Under the pieces are notes generated by a model. That model worked only from the letters and a program-made list of their open reading frames with translations. It did no database searches and was not told where the DNA came from. This document shows, one piece after another, positions 53,437 to 64,000 of a stretch of 64,000 nt of DNA. This stretch comes from Cryptomeria japonica (lineage: Eukaryota; Streptophyta; Pinopsida; Cupressales; Cupressaceae). The stretch spans positions 6,831,001-6,895,000 of the forward strand of contig NC_081414.1 in NCBI RefSeq assembly GCF_030272615.1, in the 5' to 3' direction. Position numbers and translations under genes: made by a program. Every line of letters starts with the position of its first letter. The stretch's first letter is position 1.

Positions 53437-54759
53437 TTCCGTACGGAAGCGGAAAATAACATCATTGAGCAAATCTTGCAGATAGAGGTGCCGATAAAGG
53501 TAAAAGACCTTCTAGACTCTATGCCACAATTGAGGACTGCCATCCTCACCAATGTGCAAAGCACCGCATCGTCGAGTGCACCATAGGTAGGGGTTCCCGC
53601 CACCGCTACGAAGAGTACACCACAGGTGGAGGTTTCCGTCAGCCCTTCGACTGACCCAATGTTACTAGCCGTGAGCAGTGGTAGACACCCAGCTGTGGTA
53701 GAAATGGGTATCCGTGGGACCATTCTGAAGGACACCATTGTGGATGGTGGATCTGGGGTGAATGTACTACCAGAAGAAACATGGAAGCTGCTGGGGAAGC
53801 CCACCCTGTGGCCACCCACATTCAACCTGGTGGGAGCGGACCAACACGGCATTAAGCCACTCGGCCTGTTGATGGCCCAGCAAGTGACAATTGGTACGCA
53901 ACCATTCTTGTTAGATTTCGTGGTCATTCCCTCGAAGAAGAAAGGCTATGACGCCATCCTGGGGAGAGTGTGGTTGATCAACGCAAGGGTAAACCACAAC
54001 TGGAAGAAAAATACACTTTCCATGGAGAAGGGAGGGCGAAAATATACCATTGACCTACACACCCAAAATGTCGGTGAAGAGCTCGCCTCTTCCGACTCGG
54101 AGGACTCTAATAAAGGGGAAGGGGGTCCCGATGAAAGTAAGGGCAAGAACGCGATGGAGCCGAACAGTGAAGGGGTGCTAGAATTGGAGGGATGTTCTGA
54201 AGATGAGGTATGCTCGACTAACGGGCTCTTCCACTGGCAAATGGAGGATTACGAAATGTTCCAAAGCTACAGGCTCGAAGTAGAGGAACCAGAGCAACCA
54301 ATAGAGGTGTACCTGCCGGAATACAAAGAATATTGGAAAGGAGACGCCCCAAACCCTGGCGACGTAAATAATCCGAAGAGTGTTGGCAACGATTGGAACC
54401 CTGTGTGGAAGACCGCAATCTTCAAAATCCTAATTATTCTTCTTCTTCTTATGTACGGGAAGGAGACCATGGTCCCTGTAGAATTTGTGGTTCTAGGTCT
54501 TCGGATGGCCATGGAAAATAAACTTGCCACCAATAGGTTCAAATTGAAACCCTACCATGAGAGGCGCATAGGGGACCCAAGAGGCCGGAAGGACACCCGG
54601 GAGTCCGGAGGGGGACTCGAGAGGATGGAAGTGGACCTGAGAGGCCGGGCAAGCGACTCGAGAGGCACGGGACAAAAGCAGGAGACTTTTGGGCGAGGAA
54701 AACCGAGAAGGATGAAGAGCGATCCCAGAGACAGGGGACTCGAGCCGAAGACTCTCTAG
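53437..54759 (+). pseudogene. pol: Protease frame fused to an integrase-tail-like segment
   Basis: After the gag stop, stops remain to 53585; the frame from 53626 has IVDGGSGVNVLP (active-site D-G-G-S-G; the usual D-S/T-G is changed) and YDAILGRVWL. A charged acidic region follows, then MYGKETMVPVEFVVLGLRMA at 54450-54510, which matches the piece just after the integrase core in Tat/Athila-type elements (YGKEAVVPVEF type). RT, RNase H and the integrase core are absent between, yet the frame stays open: a large in-frame deletion. The end is an Arg/Gly-rich low-complexity tail. Confidence 0.7.
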
Positions 54760-54890
54760 ACAACTTGAAAAAAATAAAAAAATAAAAAAAATTTGGAAAA
54801 AATCGCACGGTCGTACGACAGCAACCGTATGGTCAAAAAAAAAAAAAAAAAAAAGAAAAGAAAAAAAAAGAAAAAGGGAGGGAAAATGGT
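54760..54890. repeat. A-rich low-complexity tract
   Basis: Runs of A and AAAAG from 54768 to 54888, including about 20 consecutive A near 54836. Part of the non-coding spacer after the protease frame. Confidence 0.8.
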
Positions 54891-54892
54891 CA

Positions 54893-55085
54893 CCGTGCGG
54901 TGGAATCACCGACGGTGGCACCACCGTGCGGTGGAATCACCGACGGTGACACCACGTGCGGTGGAACCACCGACGATGGCACCACCGTGCAGTGACACCA
55001 CCGACAGTGGCACCACCGTGTGGTGGAACCACCGACGGTGACACCACCGTGCCACCGCACGGTGGTACCACCGTGCGGTGGGAGC
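54893..55085. repeat. GC-rich minisatellite, about 31-bp unit
   Basis: About five and a half units of CCGTGCGGTGGAAYCACCGA plus CGGTGRCACCA, starting near 54893, 54924, 54955, 54986 and 55017. The unit has self-complementary words (CGGTG/CACCG), and the last part forms GCCACCGCACGGTGG, a short hairpin. It stays in the spacer between pol remains and the 3' coiled-coil remnant. Confidence 0.85.
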
Positions 55086-55590
55086 CACCGAAGGCAGTCA
55101 CCAAGCAGCCCGCGGAAGAATAAAACGCCGCACACCGCCGAGGAAAGGAAGAAGCGACCACACCGCACAGCCGACCTTGGCAATAAAACCCCGCGGAGGA
55201 AGAAGGCACCGAACACGGCCGAAGGCACATCACTGCGCAGCTAGGGAAAGGGACGCACCGCACTGTCGGATCAATACACACAGCCCACGAGCTACCGCAG
55301 GGAGTGAAGCGGACGGATGGGGTCGAGGGTTCCTACAGATTGATCCGCCGCTTAGGGAGAGCGGGATTTCGCACAATTCCACACAGCCACGTAAGGGCAA
55401 AACGATCGCCACAGGTAGACCAAGCAGCTGCACGATTGGAGGTGGTATGGCGGGACATTACAGTGCCTAAAAAAAAAAAAAAACGACGACGGATTGAAAA
55501 ATGATTCGATGACATCTGGAGCCTAGACACTGAAAATATTGGAGTGTAGAAGAAAGGGTTTTGACATCATAAAATATCACAGAAATGATG
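55086..55590. other. GC-rich spacer without a supported gene
   Basis: ORFs on both strands here are short and arise from GC-rich, stop-poor DNA. An A-run stands at 55470-55483. Confidence 0.4.
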
Positions 55591-55597
55591 CGCGCCA

Positions 55598-55704
55598 TGG
55601 ACCCCGCGGGGGGCGCTGCCCCTCGACCCCGCTGGGGCACTGCCCCAGACCCCGCGGGGGCGCTACCCCTCGACCCCGCTGGGGGCGTTGCCCCCAGACC
55701 CCCA
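55598..55704. repeat. GC-rich palindromic tandem repeat, about 48-bp unit
   Basis: GACCCCGCGGGGGCGCTGCC and CCTCGACCCCGCTGGGGC recur twice; CCCCGCGGGG and GCCCCAGCGGGG-type words pair with each other, so each unit can fold into strong hairpins. Confidence 0.75.
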
Positions 55705-55789
55705 GTTTATTTTGAGCTACAAAAGACCACGGGAAGTGTTGTGCCTGCAGCTAAGCATTGGCAGGGAAGCCATAAGCCGTAGAGGGAGA

Positions 55790-56400
55790 CGGATTTGGAG
55801 GTTGGGAACAAACAGAGTTTGACGGAAGGCATTGCAAGTCTATGCAGTTGTATGACACCAGGGAGTTATTCAGTTCAGTTTTTAGCCTTTGGGGAGTGTG
55901 ATGGAGGATTTGAGTTGGCTCCTACCATTTGTGCCAACGGATTGTGGCCACCTCCAGGCATGACTGGTACGCTTTGAGGAACTCGGAGTATGTCTCGGTT
56001 GGACGTGAGGTTGCCTTGGTGGATGCACAGAGGGCTCGGGAGGAGCTGACCACCAAGTTGGAGGCAATAGTCGCGTGAGACTTAGTTCAGCGTACCCAGG
56101 AGTTGGATGCCGGGAGAGCAGCACGGGTGGCCATCGAGGACAAATTGGCTAGGGAGATAGTATCAATTGAGTAGCAGTTGGTGGAAGCTGAGACTGAAAA
56201 ACGTGTTTTGCAGACAAGTTTGGGTTAGGCCCAGGAGAACTGTGATGGCAAAGGAAGCAATATTGGTGAAATCCGCACTTGAGCATCAGATGGTAGCAGA
56301 AAAGGGTTTTCAGGCGAGGACGCAGCAAGTGTATAAGATCCGGGCCCGACTGGCGTCAGTAGTTCCTGCTGTTCATCTCTATTTTGTATTAAGTCGTCGG
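55790..56400 (+). pseudogene. Coiled-coil accessory ORF remnant
   Basis: With three stops and shifts, the plus strand reads REVALVDAQRAREELTTKLEA, TQELDAGRAARVAIEDKLA and QLVEAETEKRVLQTSL, heptad-like and charged. It lies immediately before the polypurine tract, as does the coiled-coil end of the ORF at 9030-11295. It is probably the C-terminus of the same type of accessory protein with the N-terminal domain deleted. Confidence 0.55.
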
Positions 56401-56413
56401 AGTCGACTTCTTT

Positions 56414-56428
56414 TCTTGGGGGGGATGA
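56414..56428 (+). other. Polypurine tract
   Basis: TCTTGGGGGGGATGA directly before the 3' LTR. Closely similar to 11345-11358. Confidence 0.75.
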
Positions 56429-56740
56429 TGTTGCCCGGAATAATCATTATGTTATGTTGGTATATTATGTTTATGTTGTCGTCGGTAATAATGAGTTACG
56501 GCGGTCAGTTAGTTAGCCGACGGGTAGGTAGTTGGAGTCGCGACGGTTGTGTCGCACCCCTTCGGCTGTCATATATTGTACCACCTCCGGGTGTTGGAGG
56601 ACATGTACTATTGACGACAGAATATAATATGAACATCTCTTGACATTAATGGCAAGCTTATTCTGGTACTTCTCTTGTATTTGCATTGTGCATTACTATT
56701 CAATTTCTGTATTCTTCCTGTTTACCCAGTGAGGTAAACA
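56429..56740 (+). repeat. 3' LTR (312 bp)
   Basis: TGTTGCCCGGAATAATC...GAGGTAAACA, followed by the TSD ATCGT. Confidence 0.95.
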
Positions 56741-56933
56741 ATCGTCACCTCACGGCCTCTATAATCAATCACCAACTTGTGAGAATGTCGATTATAAGTT
56801 TATAACGTACTATCATTACTCACAAGTAAGGCTTGAAGTCTTAGGCATTGAAGAATGGCAGATAGGCAGCCTTGTCCACCTGTGCATGTCGGAGTGCTAC
56901 CTTTAGCATATGATCATCTTGAAGAGCATACAG
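56741..56933 (-). pseudogene. Decayed accessory ORF, N-terminal part
   Basis: The minus strand reads HAQVDKAAYLPFFNA and, further, YKLIIDILTSW; these fit KAKVDKIIFMPIFNLKEF and HRSVIDYLGQIVV of the ORF at 9030-9791. It is the upstream half of the pseudogene at 49264-50948, separated by the inserted element. Confidence 0.55.
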
Positions 56934-59560
56934 TTATCCTGAGAGGGGCGAGGGGGGTGAATCAATATAACAACCAATTTAAAAAAAATCAACTTCAATC
57001 ACAAGTATATAACTTATCTCATTAACATGTTCATTGCATACCAGCATTCATATGTGATTTAACTAATATGAACACAAGTAGAACACAAGATATATACGTG
57101 GAAACCCTTATGGGAGAAAACCACGACAAATTAATGCGTTTATATGTTGTTCTTTTACAATGTTTGTAGGCACCAACCTACTAGAGGCACCAACCCCTAT
57201 GTTTGTTTGTGAGCACCAACTTCCAAATCTGAATTTTCTGAGCACCAACCCACTGGAAGCACCAACTCCCACTTCAGAATTCATGAGCACCGACCCACTT
57301 CATATAAATCTGATTTTCCACCTTGATAATGTTGCTATAACAACGAATGATGGATGATTTTTGTTCCACAAAATCTCTTCCTCCAACTGCTATTATGATG
57401 ACAATAACTTTGCCACAAAACTGATTACAAATTTCCTTACAAAACTGTCATACAACCTTCACAATACTTTCTTCAATATGCTTGATAAATCTGCAAAATT
57501 CTTCTATATACACCTCATAAATCTGTCCATTCTACTCTTCATAAGTCTGCACTTTATCTTCATTTGATGGCTCTACATCAACTCTGCGTATTCCTTGTTC
57601 ACACACTACTCACTCTTAAGGATATTCTTTCTATTTCCTACTCTCACATCTCTCAATTGTAAATATATAATATCTTCAAGAGAGATTCAAAACAACACAT
57701 CCTTTCAAATATGCACTCTTTGACTTTAACAAAGATTAATTTCCTAATCTTCTCTTCTTAATCCAATTTTCGAATCTGCATTCTTTCTTTATTTATAACT
57801 TCTCATATATCTAGCATTTATTCTTTCTTTTACAAATCTGCCTGTAGATATATCTTAGTATTTTACATACACTCCACACGATTCCTATTCTTCTGAAATA
57901 TATTTTATTTCACTCACACTTAACACATACTTCTCTGCCCTTTTTATATAATATTTCCTTGACAACATGTTTACTTAAAACTCCATGTTATATTTCTTAT
58001 GTATACCATGTCATGCCTTTTCACAAGGGAGGCGACCTTTACAAATGGATCTCCTTTCAAGTTAATAAACAAATGCTAACCTTTTGTTTGGTAATAGACA
58101 CCAAGCATTATTAATTATAAACAAATACAATTTGCAAAACAAAATGTATTAACTGAATCTTCATACGTTGGTCAGCATATTAATTGAATTGCCTTTAATA
58201 CAGACCGCATCATTTGGAAAATAATTAAAACTGCACCTTGTAATGATGTGTAGATGAGACAAATTTGTCCTACATGCTTTTTGTCTTTATTCATAAAGCA
58301 AAGAGATCGCAGCCTTCCATAACTTGGAATCGTTGCCTTTTATATATTCATATTGACTTTGTTTTAAATGAAAACCTTTTCATTACTATTTCCTTATCCA
58401 AGCGCTGCCTCTAGGAGATCATTGCTGTCCTTTATATTTTTTTTGTCTTTTTCTTATTTTTTCCAATATGGGTTTGCGTGTGCTGTCTTTGTCTTGTGTG
58501 ATGCACAGAAAAACCTTTTTTATCGTCGCCTTTGTGATTAAACATAATCACTTTCCTTTCTGATTATTAATGAATTTAATACCTTATCTCTGCCCATTGT
58601 ATTTTTCTCTATTGCTGTGTATTACTGAGGAAGTTGACCAGCACGTATGTTATATATTTCATTTTGATACATATTCCCAAACACTTTGTTAATTACTAAT
58701 CCTTGATCTCTGCATATCACTTGCTACGTATCCAAAACTCCTTCAATTTCTGCATCTTTGATCTCTGTTTGTACCGCTGCTAATTCACTGCTGCATATTT
58801 AGAATCTTAGAAACCATACTAAATTGCTCATCAGGTTTGCTGACATCAATTATAGTATCAGTCTTCTAGAACAGGATGTATAGAAAACAAAACAGATTCA
58901 ACTATAGCCACTTGCATTATATCTTTTGACATTCTACAAGAAAACCTGTCCAATACATCTCTATTGATGTCAAAACCACTTCTTGATTGCTTTCTTGTCC
59001 TTGTGACTTGTTCCACGATTCAGTGGCCTTTGGCCTGAACAAGATATACATCATTTTTTCTTTGATATTGATGCTTAATCTAACAGGCTTGTCCATGCTT
59101 GTTTGGCATTACTGACAAAAGCAAATCCATTTGACATCAATGACAATATTTCCAACACATCCTATGTGTTTTGCCACCACATTCGACAGTCACTACCACT
59201 TAGACTCTTCCATGCAATTGTATCTGTTGTGATATTGTCATCTTCTCTCCCTCTGGCTCTCTTCCCCAATGCAATGTGAGGTCTAAAAGGCACTGGCCTC
59301 TTCCCTCTACTACTACTAGCGGCAATGAGTGAGAGTTGTATTCTCGACAATGTATAATAACCTTTAAACGGTGCACAATGAATTTTAGATATATGAACCC
59401 TTTTCGAAAGATTATTATGATTTCCAAAGTCGTACAATCATGCCAGAGAGAATTTCCAAGATGTTCTTATCAAAACTATGCAACAAAAAAGTAGGAAGAA
59501 ATTAAAATAAAATATTAGAAGCAGGAATATTCTAAAGCTTTAATGTGGTGACTATTAAGG
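56934..59560. other. AT-rich DNA with LTR-like remnants
   Basis: CTGAGAGGGGCGAGGGGGGTGAATCAATAT-type wording at 56938 and TACGTGGAAACCCTTATGGG at 57098 are typical of plant Copia-type LTRs. A GCACCAAC word recurs six times at 57169-57298. No RT or gag frames were seen, and LTR borders could not be fixed. The ORF at 59162-59437 (minus) has no recognisable domain. Confidence 0.4.
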
Positions 59561-59567
59561 ATCTCTT

Positions 59568-60028
59568 TCAAGTCCCATTCATAGATTTTATTCTCAAATA
59601 ACTAGTAGGACGGGAGATCTACTCAATGGAAAGATTCCCCCATGTATGACTAGATAAGCATAACCGAAGAATACAAACTCAATAGTATGTTTGTGGTAGA
59701 AGATGGCGTATATGTTTATAATAGAATGCTGTTTGGACCATGCAATGCTCTTGCAATATTCCAAAGAATAATCCTCCATATCTTTGACAAAATGTTCATA
59801 GGAAATTTCAAGGCATTCTTAGACAACAGATCAATCTACAATGACCAAGAAAAACATCTAAAGGCCCTAGCAGAATACATGGAACAATGTAGATCAGCAT
59901 GCTTGGCCTTAAATCCAAAGCAGTGCTGCTTCATCGTACCACAAGGCAAACTCAAACATATTGTCCGCAAGGAGGGATTAAAAACATATCTTGACAAAAT
60001 AAGGATAATTGTGGAGATGGAAGTTTAA
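59568..60028 (+). pseudogene. pol: Gypsy reverse transcriptase fragment
   Basis: VEDGVYVYNRMLFGPCNA, LAIFQRIILHIFDKM, FKAFLDNRSIYNDQEKH and CLALNPKQCCFIVPQGKL follow the Tat-type RT palm, with the YXDD box replaced (FLDN). The lead-in (PFIDFILK...LVGREIYS) from 59568 is interrupted by stops. Nothing else of the element is found nearby, so this is an isolated old fragment, probably inside an intron of the INTS9-like gene. Confidence 0.75.
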
Positions 60029-60188
60029 AGTGGGATAAGGCCCCATAATAGATCCTTGATATTATAATAAAAAAATTTGTATGTAATAGAACACCATACC
60101 AGAGATGATTCAGGTCAATTTGTTCTTTCCTGAATTTAAAAAGATAATGCGGATTCTAAAAGACATGAAAAGGAAACAAGATGTGTAC

Positions 60189-60917
60189 CTTGAACCAGCC
60201 GACTGTAGTGCTAATGATACCTCTTCCACTAGTTGAAGTATATAACCCATACGACTTATAGGTATCAGAACAGAACCACCTGCTTTGATAGCCTTAATAA
60301 TGGAACTGCTAATAAGGCCAACTTTCTCCCTCTCGGAAGAATTACCGCACTTGTTAGAATTATCAGAAAACTCAATCCCAGTAGTTTTTTCAACCTCACT
60401 GCTTAGAGAAGATGAACAAATGATCTGCATTTCTTGTGACTTGCTTCTGTCCTGCATTCCCATTTTATTTATTCCTGGACATGTTGAAGAAATACCTGAT
60501 GACAGTAATCCCTGGGCATGTGATGTGCCAACCAATGACTTTACTTGTCCATAAACAGGAAATCTGTATCTGAACTTTGGAACCACTGAATTTGTAGGGT
60601 CATTAGTGTCATGTTTTTCGTGTCCAGATTTAACCCCAGTTGGCCTATCAGTTTCACTCAGAGGTGAAAAATCTGAAAATAAAACCAAATCAGTTCCCTG
60701 CAGAGAAGGAATATCAAGACCCATTGCATGGCCTGTGCCAATAACAGATCCTGTAATGTATGTGAGGCTTCTCCTGGGGCCGTTAACCATCCAGTTTGAA
60801 GCACCAATTTCCAATCCTGAACTGATTGGTTTAATGACTAGTGTATCATTGTAGCATATTTCCTCAGCTAATCGAAGTGGGTGAATTTTCTTTATGCAAT
60901 TTTTAGCTTCTGCTGCA
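60189..60917 (-). CDS. INTS9-like: Internal exon of an Integrator subunit 9-like gene
   Basis: The exon is bounded by an acceptor-like TTTGTGTCAG (ending at 60918) and a donor CAAG|GTACAC (GT at 60188-60187). It codes about 243 residues: SAAEAKNCIKKIHPLRLAEE, NDTLVIKPISSGLEIGASNW, RRSLTYITGSVIGTGHAMGL, TDLVLFSDFSPL, then a less conserved acidic stretch and IKAIKAGGSVLIPISRMGYI...QLVEEV. This is the beta-CASP-side pattern of plant INTS9, the catalytically inactive partner of INTS11 in snRNA 3'-end processing. Frame is intact. Flanking exons were not found in the window, so introns are long. The best-supported functional sequence here. Confidence 0.78.
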
Positions 60918-61068
60918 CTGACACAAATCAACATCCCTTAATTAGGATATAGCTAATACTAAATGTTAAAAACCTTGTCTATGTTCAAGTAAAATCAAAT
61001 CAGACCTCAAAATATATCATTCCAAATGAAAGCAGCAACATATGCACAAAACACTGTAGAAGTTCTTG

Positions 61069-61390
61069 ATCATAAAGCTCAAGAACTAGAAAAGAAGATA
61101 GTTAACTGATGAATGACCACTAGATCAGAAAAAACCAGTAAATTTGTTCATTTACACAAAAGACAACAATCCCAGTGACATGCAATTGTAGTTTGAACTA
61201 ATATACAAATCACTTGAGCAATTATTTTTTATCATAAAGCTCAACAACTAGGAAAACAGAAGGTTAAGTGATGCGGGAACACTGGACCAAAAAATCCAGT
61301 GAATCTGTCCCTTTTAAGGCTAAGACAACAATTCCAGCCATGTAGAATTGAAACGTGAACTAATACACCACTCAAGTATGAGCTTAATCC
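61069..61390. repeat. Diverged tandem duplication, about 161-bp unit
   Basis: GATCATAAAGCTCAAGAACTAG at 61069 and ATCATAAAGCTCAACAACTAGG at 61231 head two blocks that stay similar through AGACAACAATYCCAG, ATGYARAATTG and GAACTAATA. An old duplication with many differences. Confidence 0.65.
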
Positions 61391-61954
61391 TATACCTCTT
61401 TTGTGACATTATCTCTGCTTTAGACTAACTCTTTAATTATCAAATTCATTCTTGACACGTGAAGATAATAGGTTTCAAAGCATTGAAGCATTCCAACATA
61501 CAACTCTTCCTCATCTCAATGATGGATAACAGAGTGTGATCCAACACATTGATGCAAAACACCAATACACAACTAAATCCAAAAATCCTAATCACTATCA
61601 TGGACTGGAAATACTGTATATTATTCCAAAACAAGTTCATGTGTAGTTCCATTAAGTCAAACTATCCCTCTCTGCTCTTAATAAAACTCAGTTTCTATAA
61701 AACCTATAAATTGTCCAGTTCTTCAATAAGATAAAACCAGTGATACACAAGGGCATGTCCTCACCCCCCATCCCTACAACATGAGGGCATCCCCTCTCTT
61801 CAAGGAATCCAAGGACACCCCTTGGCTTTGCTAACTAATGCGACTGATCATCACAGAGATGTCTATGACAATCCCCGACTGTTCCAAGGACAACCTAGTG
61901 TCCCCCTTATCAATTTAAAAAAACAGTTAGTTTTTCAAAACACAGAAAAGATGT

Positions 61955-62045
61955 CTAAAGCACTGAGCTCAATTGATTAAAGCATTGGGTTTTCGATACG
62001 GAGACCCAAGTTCAAGAGGAAATCTAATGTGAAATTCTAAGTTCT
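61955..62045 (+). mobile_element. tRNA-derived SINE-like fragment
   Basis: GAGCTCAATTGATTAAAGC (A-box-like) is followed 25-35 bases later by GAGACCCAAGTTCAAG (B-box-like), the layout of tRNA-derived plant SINE heads. There is no clear 3' tail or TSD. Confidence 0.4.
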
Positions 62046-63806
62046 GACTCTTTTATCTTTCATTGTTGGTTTCTCACGTATATTTGTTATATAAAGGTGG
62101 ATTTCTAAGTTGTGCTATCCAACTGGATTCCAAAATATTTATTTAACTCATCCAATCATGAACAGATCAGAGAATATAAGCAAAAAAAGTGACTTCACAT
62201 AGAGAGACAGCTGCAAAATAAAGACACGAAGGAACAGAGCAGGAAAAGTACACAGGACTACAGCACACTTGCATGTTTGTCCTAGACTACAAAGGGGGTG
62301 TGTTAGTGTATAGGATTATGGAAAAGGAAATAAACATGCCCCACTTTGCCTTATCTATTTTTGTCACTTTCCCACAACAGAGGAATGTGGTATCTTATCC
62401 TTTCCATCAAGGGGAGATGAAAAGACAGACAAGGCAAGAGAAAGGATGCACTATGTCTCTTCCATTTCCAAAAGGGAGATCAAAGGGCACACATGTCTCT
62501 CCATTTCCTTAGGGTTTGGAAATTTATATATATGGAATGTAAACAAGGGTTTAACCATAGATGAGAGAACAATCATCTGTTGTAGCTTCTCCATTCAACA
62601 AGGCAAAGAAGCCAATCGTGGGTTGTACTTTTTCCAAGCAAGGGAGAACAAGTATGTATTGTATCCAATATTACAAGACTTGTCCAAACTCAGCAAGCCT
62701 TGAGGCAAGTATGTCAAAATGAGGCTCGGGAATTTATGACCTAGGTGCTTACCAAGTCCTAACAAGTAGACTCAGCTAGGTTTATGAAAACCAGAAAAAA
62801 AGCATACAAAAATTGAAAATTCTAAGCATACAAGCATGAAAGTCAAGTGTTTCTTGAAGGGTTTGAAGGACAGTAAATAGCAATAATTATGAAACCTGGC
62901 ATACACCATAAAAGTTTGTGTGGTATGAAAGGCATTAATTTGGCTCCTCATCAATCCCACTTTCAAATTCTAAATATATGGCAGCATGCACCATCTCATC
63001 CCTATTGTTGATGTATGTTTTAGGACACTTCGAACAGATAATAAAATACCAAGTATTCTATCCTCTCTGGAACAAAGAAACCTCATATGCTAAAGAATAT
63101 GATCAAATGAGACAAATCCAAGGTTTACAATGCGAACAATCGACTTTAAATTGTGAATAGCCTAGGTGATTTGATGTGATAATGCTGGTAATCACAAAGG
63201 GACTTATGTTTATGAATCCTAGCTGGAACGTGGAACTGACTGACTTTGAAAATAAAAGACAAAAGGAAGAAGGGTTGAGAGATCTAGTCTAATCCTAAGA
63301 ACAATGATGATAAAAAATGATGCTTTGATAGACAAAACTTCTTCAAACCAAGCTTTGCTTCGCCATGATAACAACAACTACACAAACTGATGTGATCTCT
63401 TAATGTAGTGAATGATTTTCATTATTGCAAATATTCATATAAATACCCAATACTAGCGCAACTTGAACAAATACCCACAATCGAACTTAGCCACAATAAC
63501 AGGGTTCAAGCTAACTTTACATTGTAGCTTACAATCAGCAAACCACAAAAAGTATGAACCAAGGAATTCATCATATATCATTGCATTTCTCCATTAAGAT
63601 CAATGAACTTCACCTAACTGAGAAGTAAAAATAAACCATGCAAAATGTAGAAGACAACACAAATAACCACCATAACTTCAATGAAACTTATGTATTGATG
63701 TCAACATAGTCTTGGCAACAAATTCAAACTTCCTCCTCCTACCCTATTGCTAACTATCAACTATGAACTATTGTCTATTAACCTTTACAAATGAGAGGAC
63801 TAAGCC

Positions 63807-63815
63807 TTATATAGA
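63807..63815 (-). promoter_or_regulatory. Putative TATA box of the last TGTTG LTR
   Basis: The minus strand reads CTATATAAG. The telo-box palindrome expected about 65 bp higher is replaced by other sequence. Confidence 0.45.
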
Positions 63816-63878
63816 GGTCTCATTACAATTGAATGGCTCTAGATGATTCAAGATCAATGGTTGAATTCGTAGATGGAA

Positions 63879-64000
63879 AACTCAACGAGTTTTGAAAAAA
63901 TCACGAGTTTTTTTGCTTGGCGAGTATTTACGCCATTAACTTGCAGTTTTGGGGAAAAACTCGTAGAGTTTTTGGCAAGTTTTTCACAAAAACTCAACGA
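63879..64000. repeat. Repeated AAAACTC/GAGTTTT inverted words
   Basis: AAAACTCAACGAGTTTTG, then AAAAACTCGTAGAGTTTTTGG and AAAAACTCAACGA within 120 bases; the first two are short palindromes. The block interrupts the LTR where the telo-box should be, so it is probably an inserted repeat or satellite continuing past the window. Confidence 0.5.

Larger units (their letters stand above)
50949..56740 (+). mobile_element. Gag-protease deletion-derivative gypsy element, complete with LTRs
   Basis: LTRs 50949-51259 and 56429-56740, TSD ATCGT at 50944-50948 and 56741-56745. Primer-binding site, gag with four zinc knuckles, protease, a short integrase-tail segment, GC-rich repeats, coiled-coil remnant and polypurine tract follow in order. 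RT, RNase H and the integrase core are missing. The LTRs differ at only a few positions over 311 bp, so insertion was fairly recent and an active partner probably supplied the enzymes. Confidence 0.9.
60918..63005 (-). other. Probable intron of the INTS9-like gene
   Basis: No further exon recognised on the minus strand. It contains a diverged tandem repeat, a SINE-like piece, and no other recognisable element. The plus-strand ORFs at 62273-62703 have no support. Confidence 0.5.
63006..64000 (-). mobile_element. TGTTG-family LTR, subfamily A-like, running out of the window
   Basis: On the plus strand it starts TGTTGATGTATGTTTTAGGA with AATAAAATACCAAG and TATCCTCTCTGG, the inverted end of copy A2 (44470-44531). 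It also matches 430-620 of copy A1 around the TATA box. The rest lies beyond 64000. Confidence 0.8.

Noticed and set aside
55020-55470. GC-rich ORFs suggesting Arg/Pro-rich proteins
   Set aside because: They arise from stop-poor GC-rich DNA, overlap on both strands, and have no start context or domain.
59162-59437. A second INTS9-like exon on the minus strand
   Set aside because: No similarity to the expected following region of INTS9 and no convincing splice sites.
61964-62030. A functional tRNA gene
   Set aside because: A- and B-box-like words are present, but the acceptor stem and anticodon stem do not pair; a SINE-like relic fits better.

Overview
The window looks like intergenic and intronic DNA of a large plant genome, most likely a gymnosperm (conifer-type); this is inference from content. 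It is almost wholly nested LTR retrotransposons with TG...CA ends and 5-bp target-site duplications (TSDs), plus one recognisable host-gene exon: an Integrator subunit 9 (INTS9)-like exon at 60189-60917, minus strand. Nearly every retroelement frame is broken, so this is a graveyard of elements of different ages.

Layout. 1-3796: end of a chromovirus-type LTR, then a long minus-strand LTR of a family called here TGTTG (ends TGTTG...CAACA). 3797-7830: decayed minus-strand ORF, AT-rich DNA and a GGCGGACTT motif array. 7848-11681: 3' part of a gypsy element with an accessory ORF downstream of integrase and a 323-bp LTR. 12215-34000: a Tat-like gypsy element (gag, protease, archaeal-type RNase H, RT, RNase H, integrase, antisense ORF) split by two TGTTG solo LTRs: 12955-23992 (TSD CCACC; itself carrying a complete chromovirus at 14962-22172, TSD AAAAC) and 29268-33090 (TSD GGACC). 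35295-48027 (TSD TTAAG): a non-autonomous element with chromovirus-like LTR and polypurine tract that carries a fragment resembling the cohesin-associated gene PDS5; a TGTTG LTR (37606-44531) lies inside it, with another solo TGTTG LTR (39238-42573, TSD CTAGC) inside that. 49264-50948 plus 56741-56933: decayed accessory ORF interrupted by a complete gag-protease deletion-derivative element (50949-56740, TSD ATCGT). 56934-63005: LTR-like remnants, an RT fragment, the INTS9 exon, a diverged tandem repeat and a SINE-like piece. 63006-64000: another minus-strand TGTTG LTR leaving the window.

The most unusual signal is the TGTTG LTR family. Copies of 3.3-3.8 kb carry, in the putative U3, arrays of a hairpin motif spaced about 165-208 bp. 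Two subfamilies keep the stem paired through a swapped base pair, and a third has an unrelated GGCGGACTT array in the same place. Five copies also carry an 18-bp palindrome made of two head-to-head telo-boxes about 65 bp from a TATA box. Coordinates of decayed features are approximate; all homology calls were made by eye.
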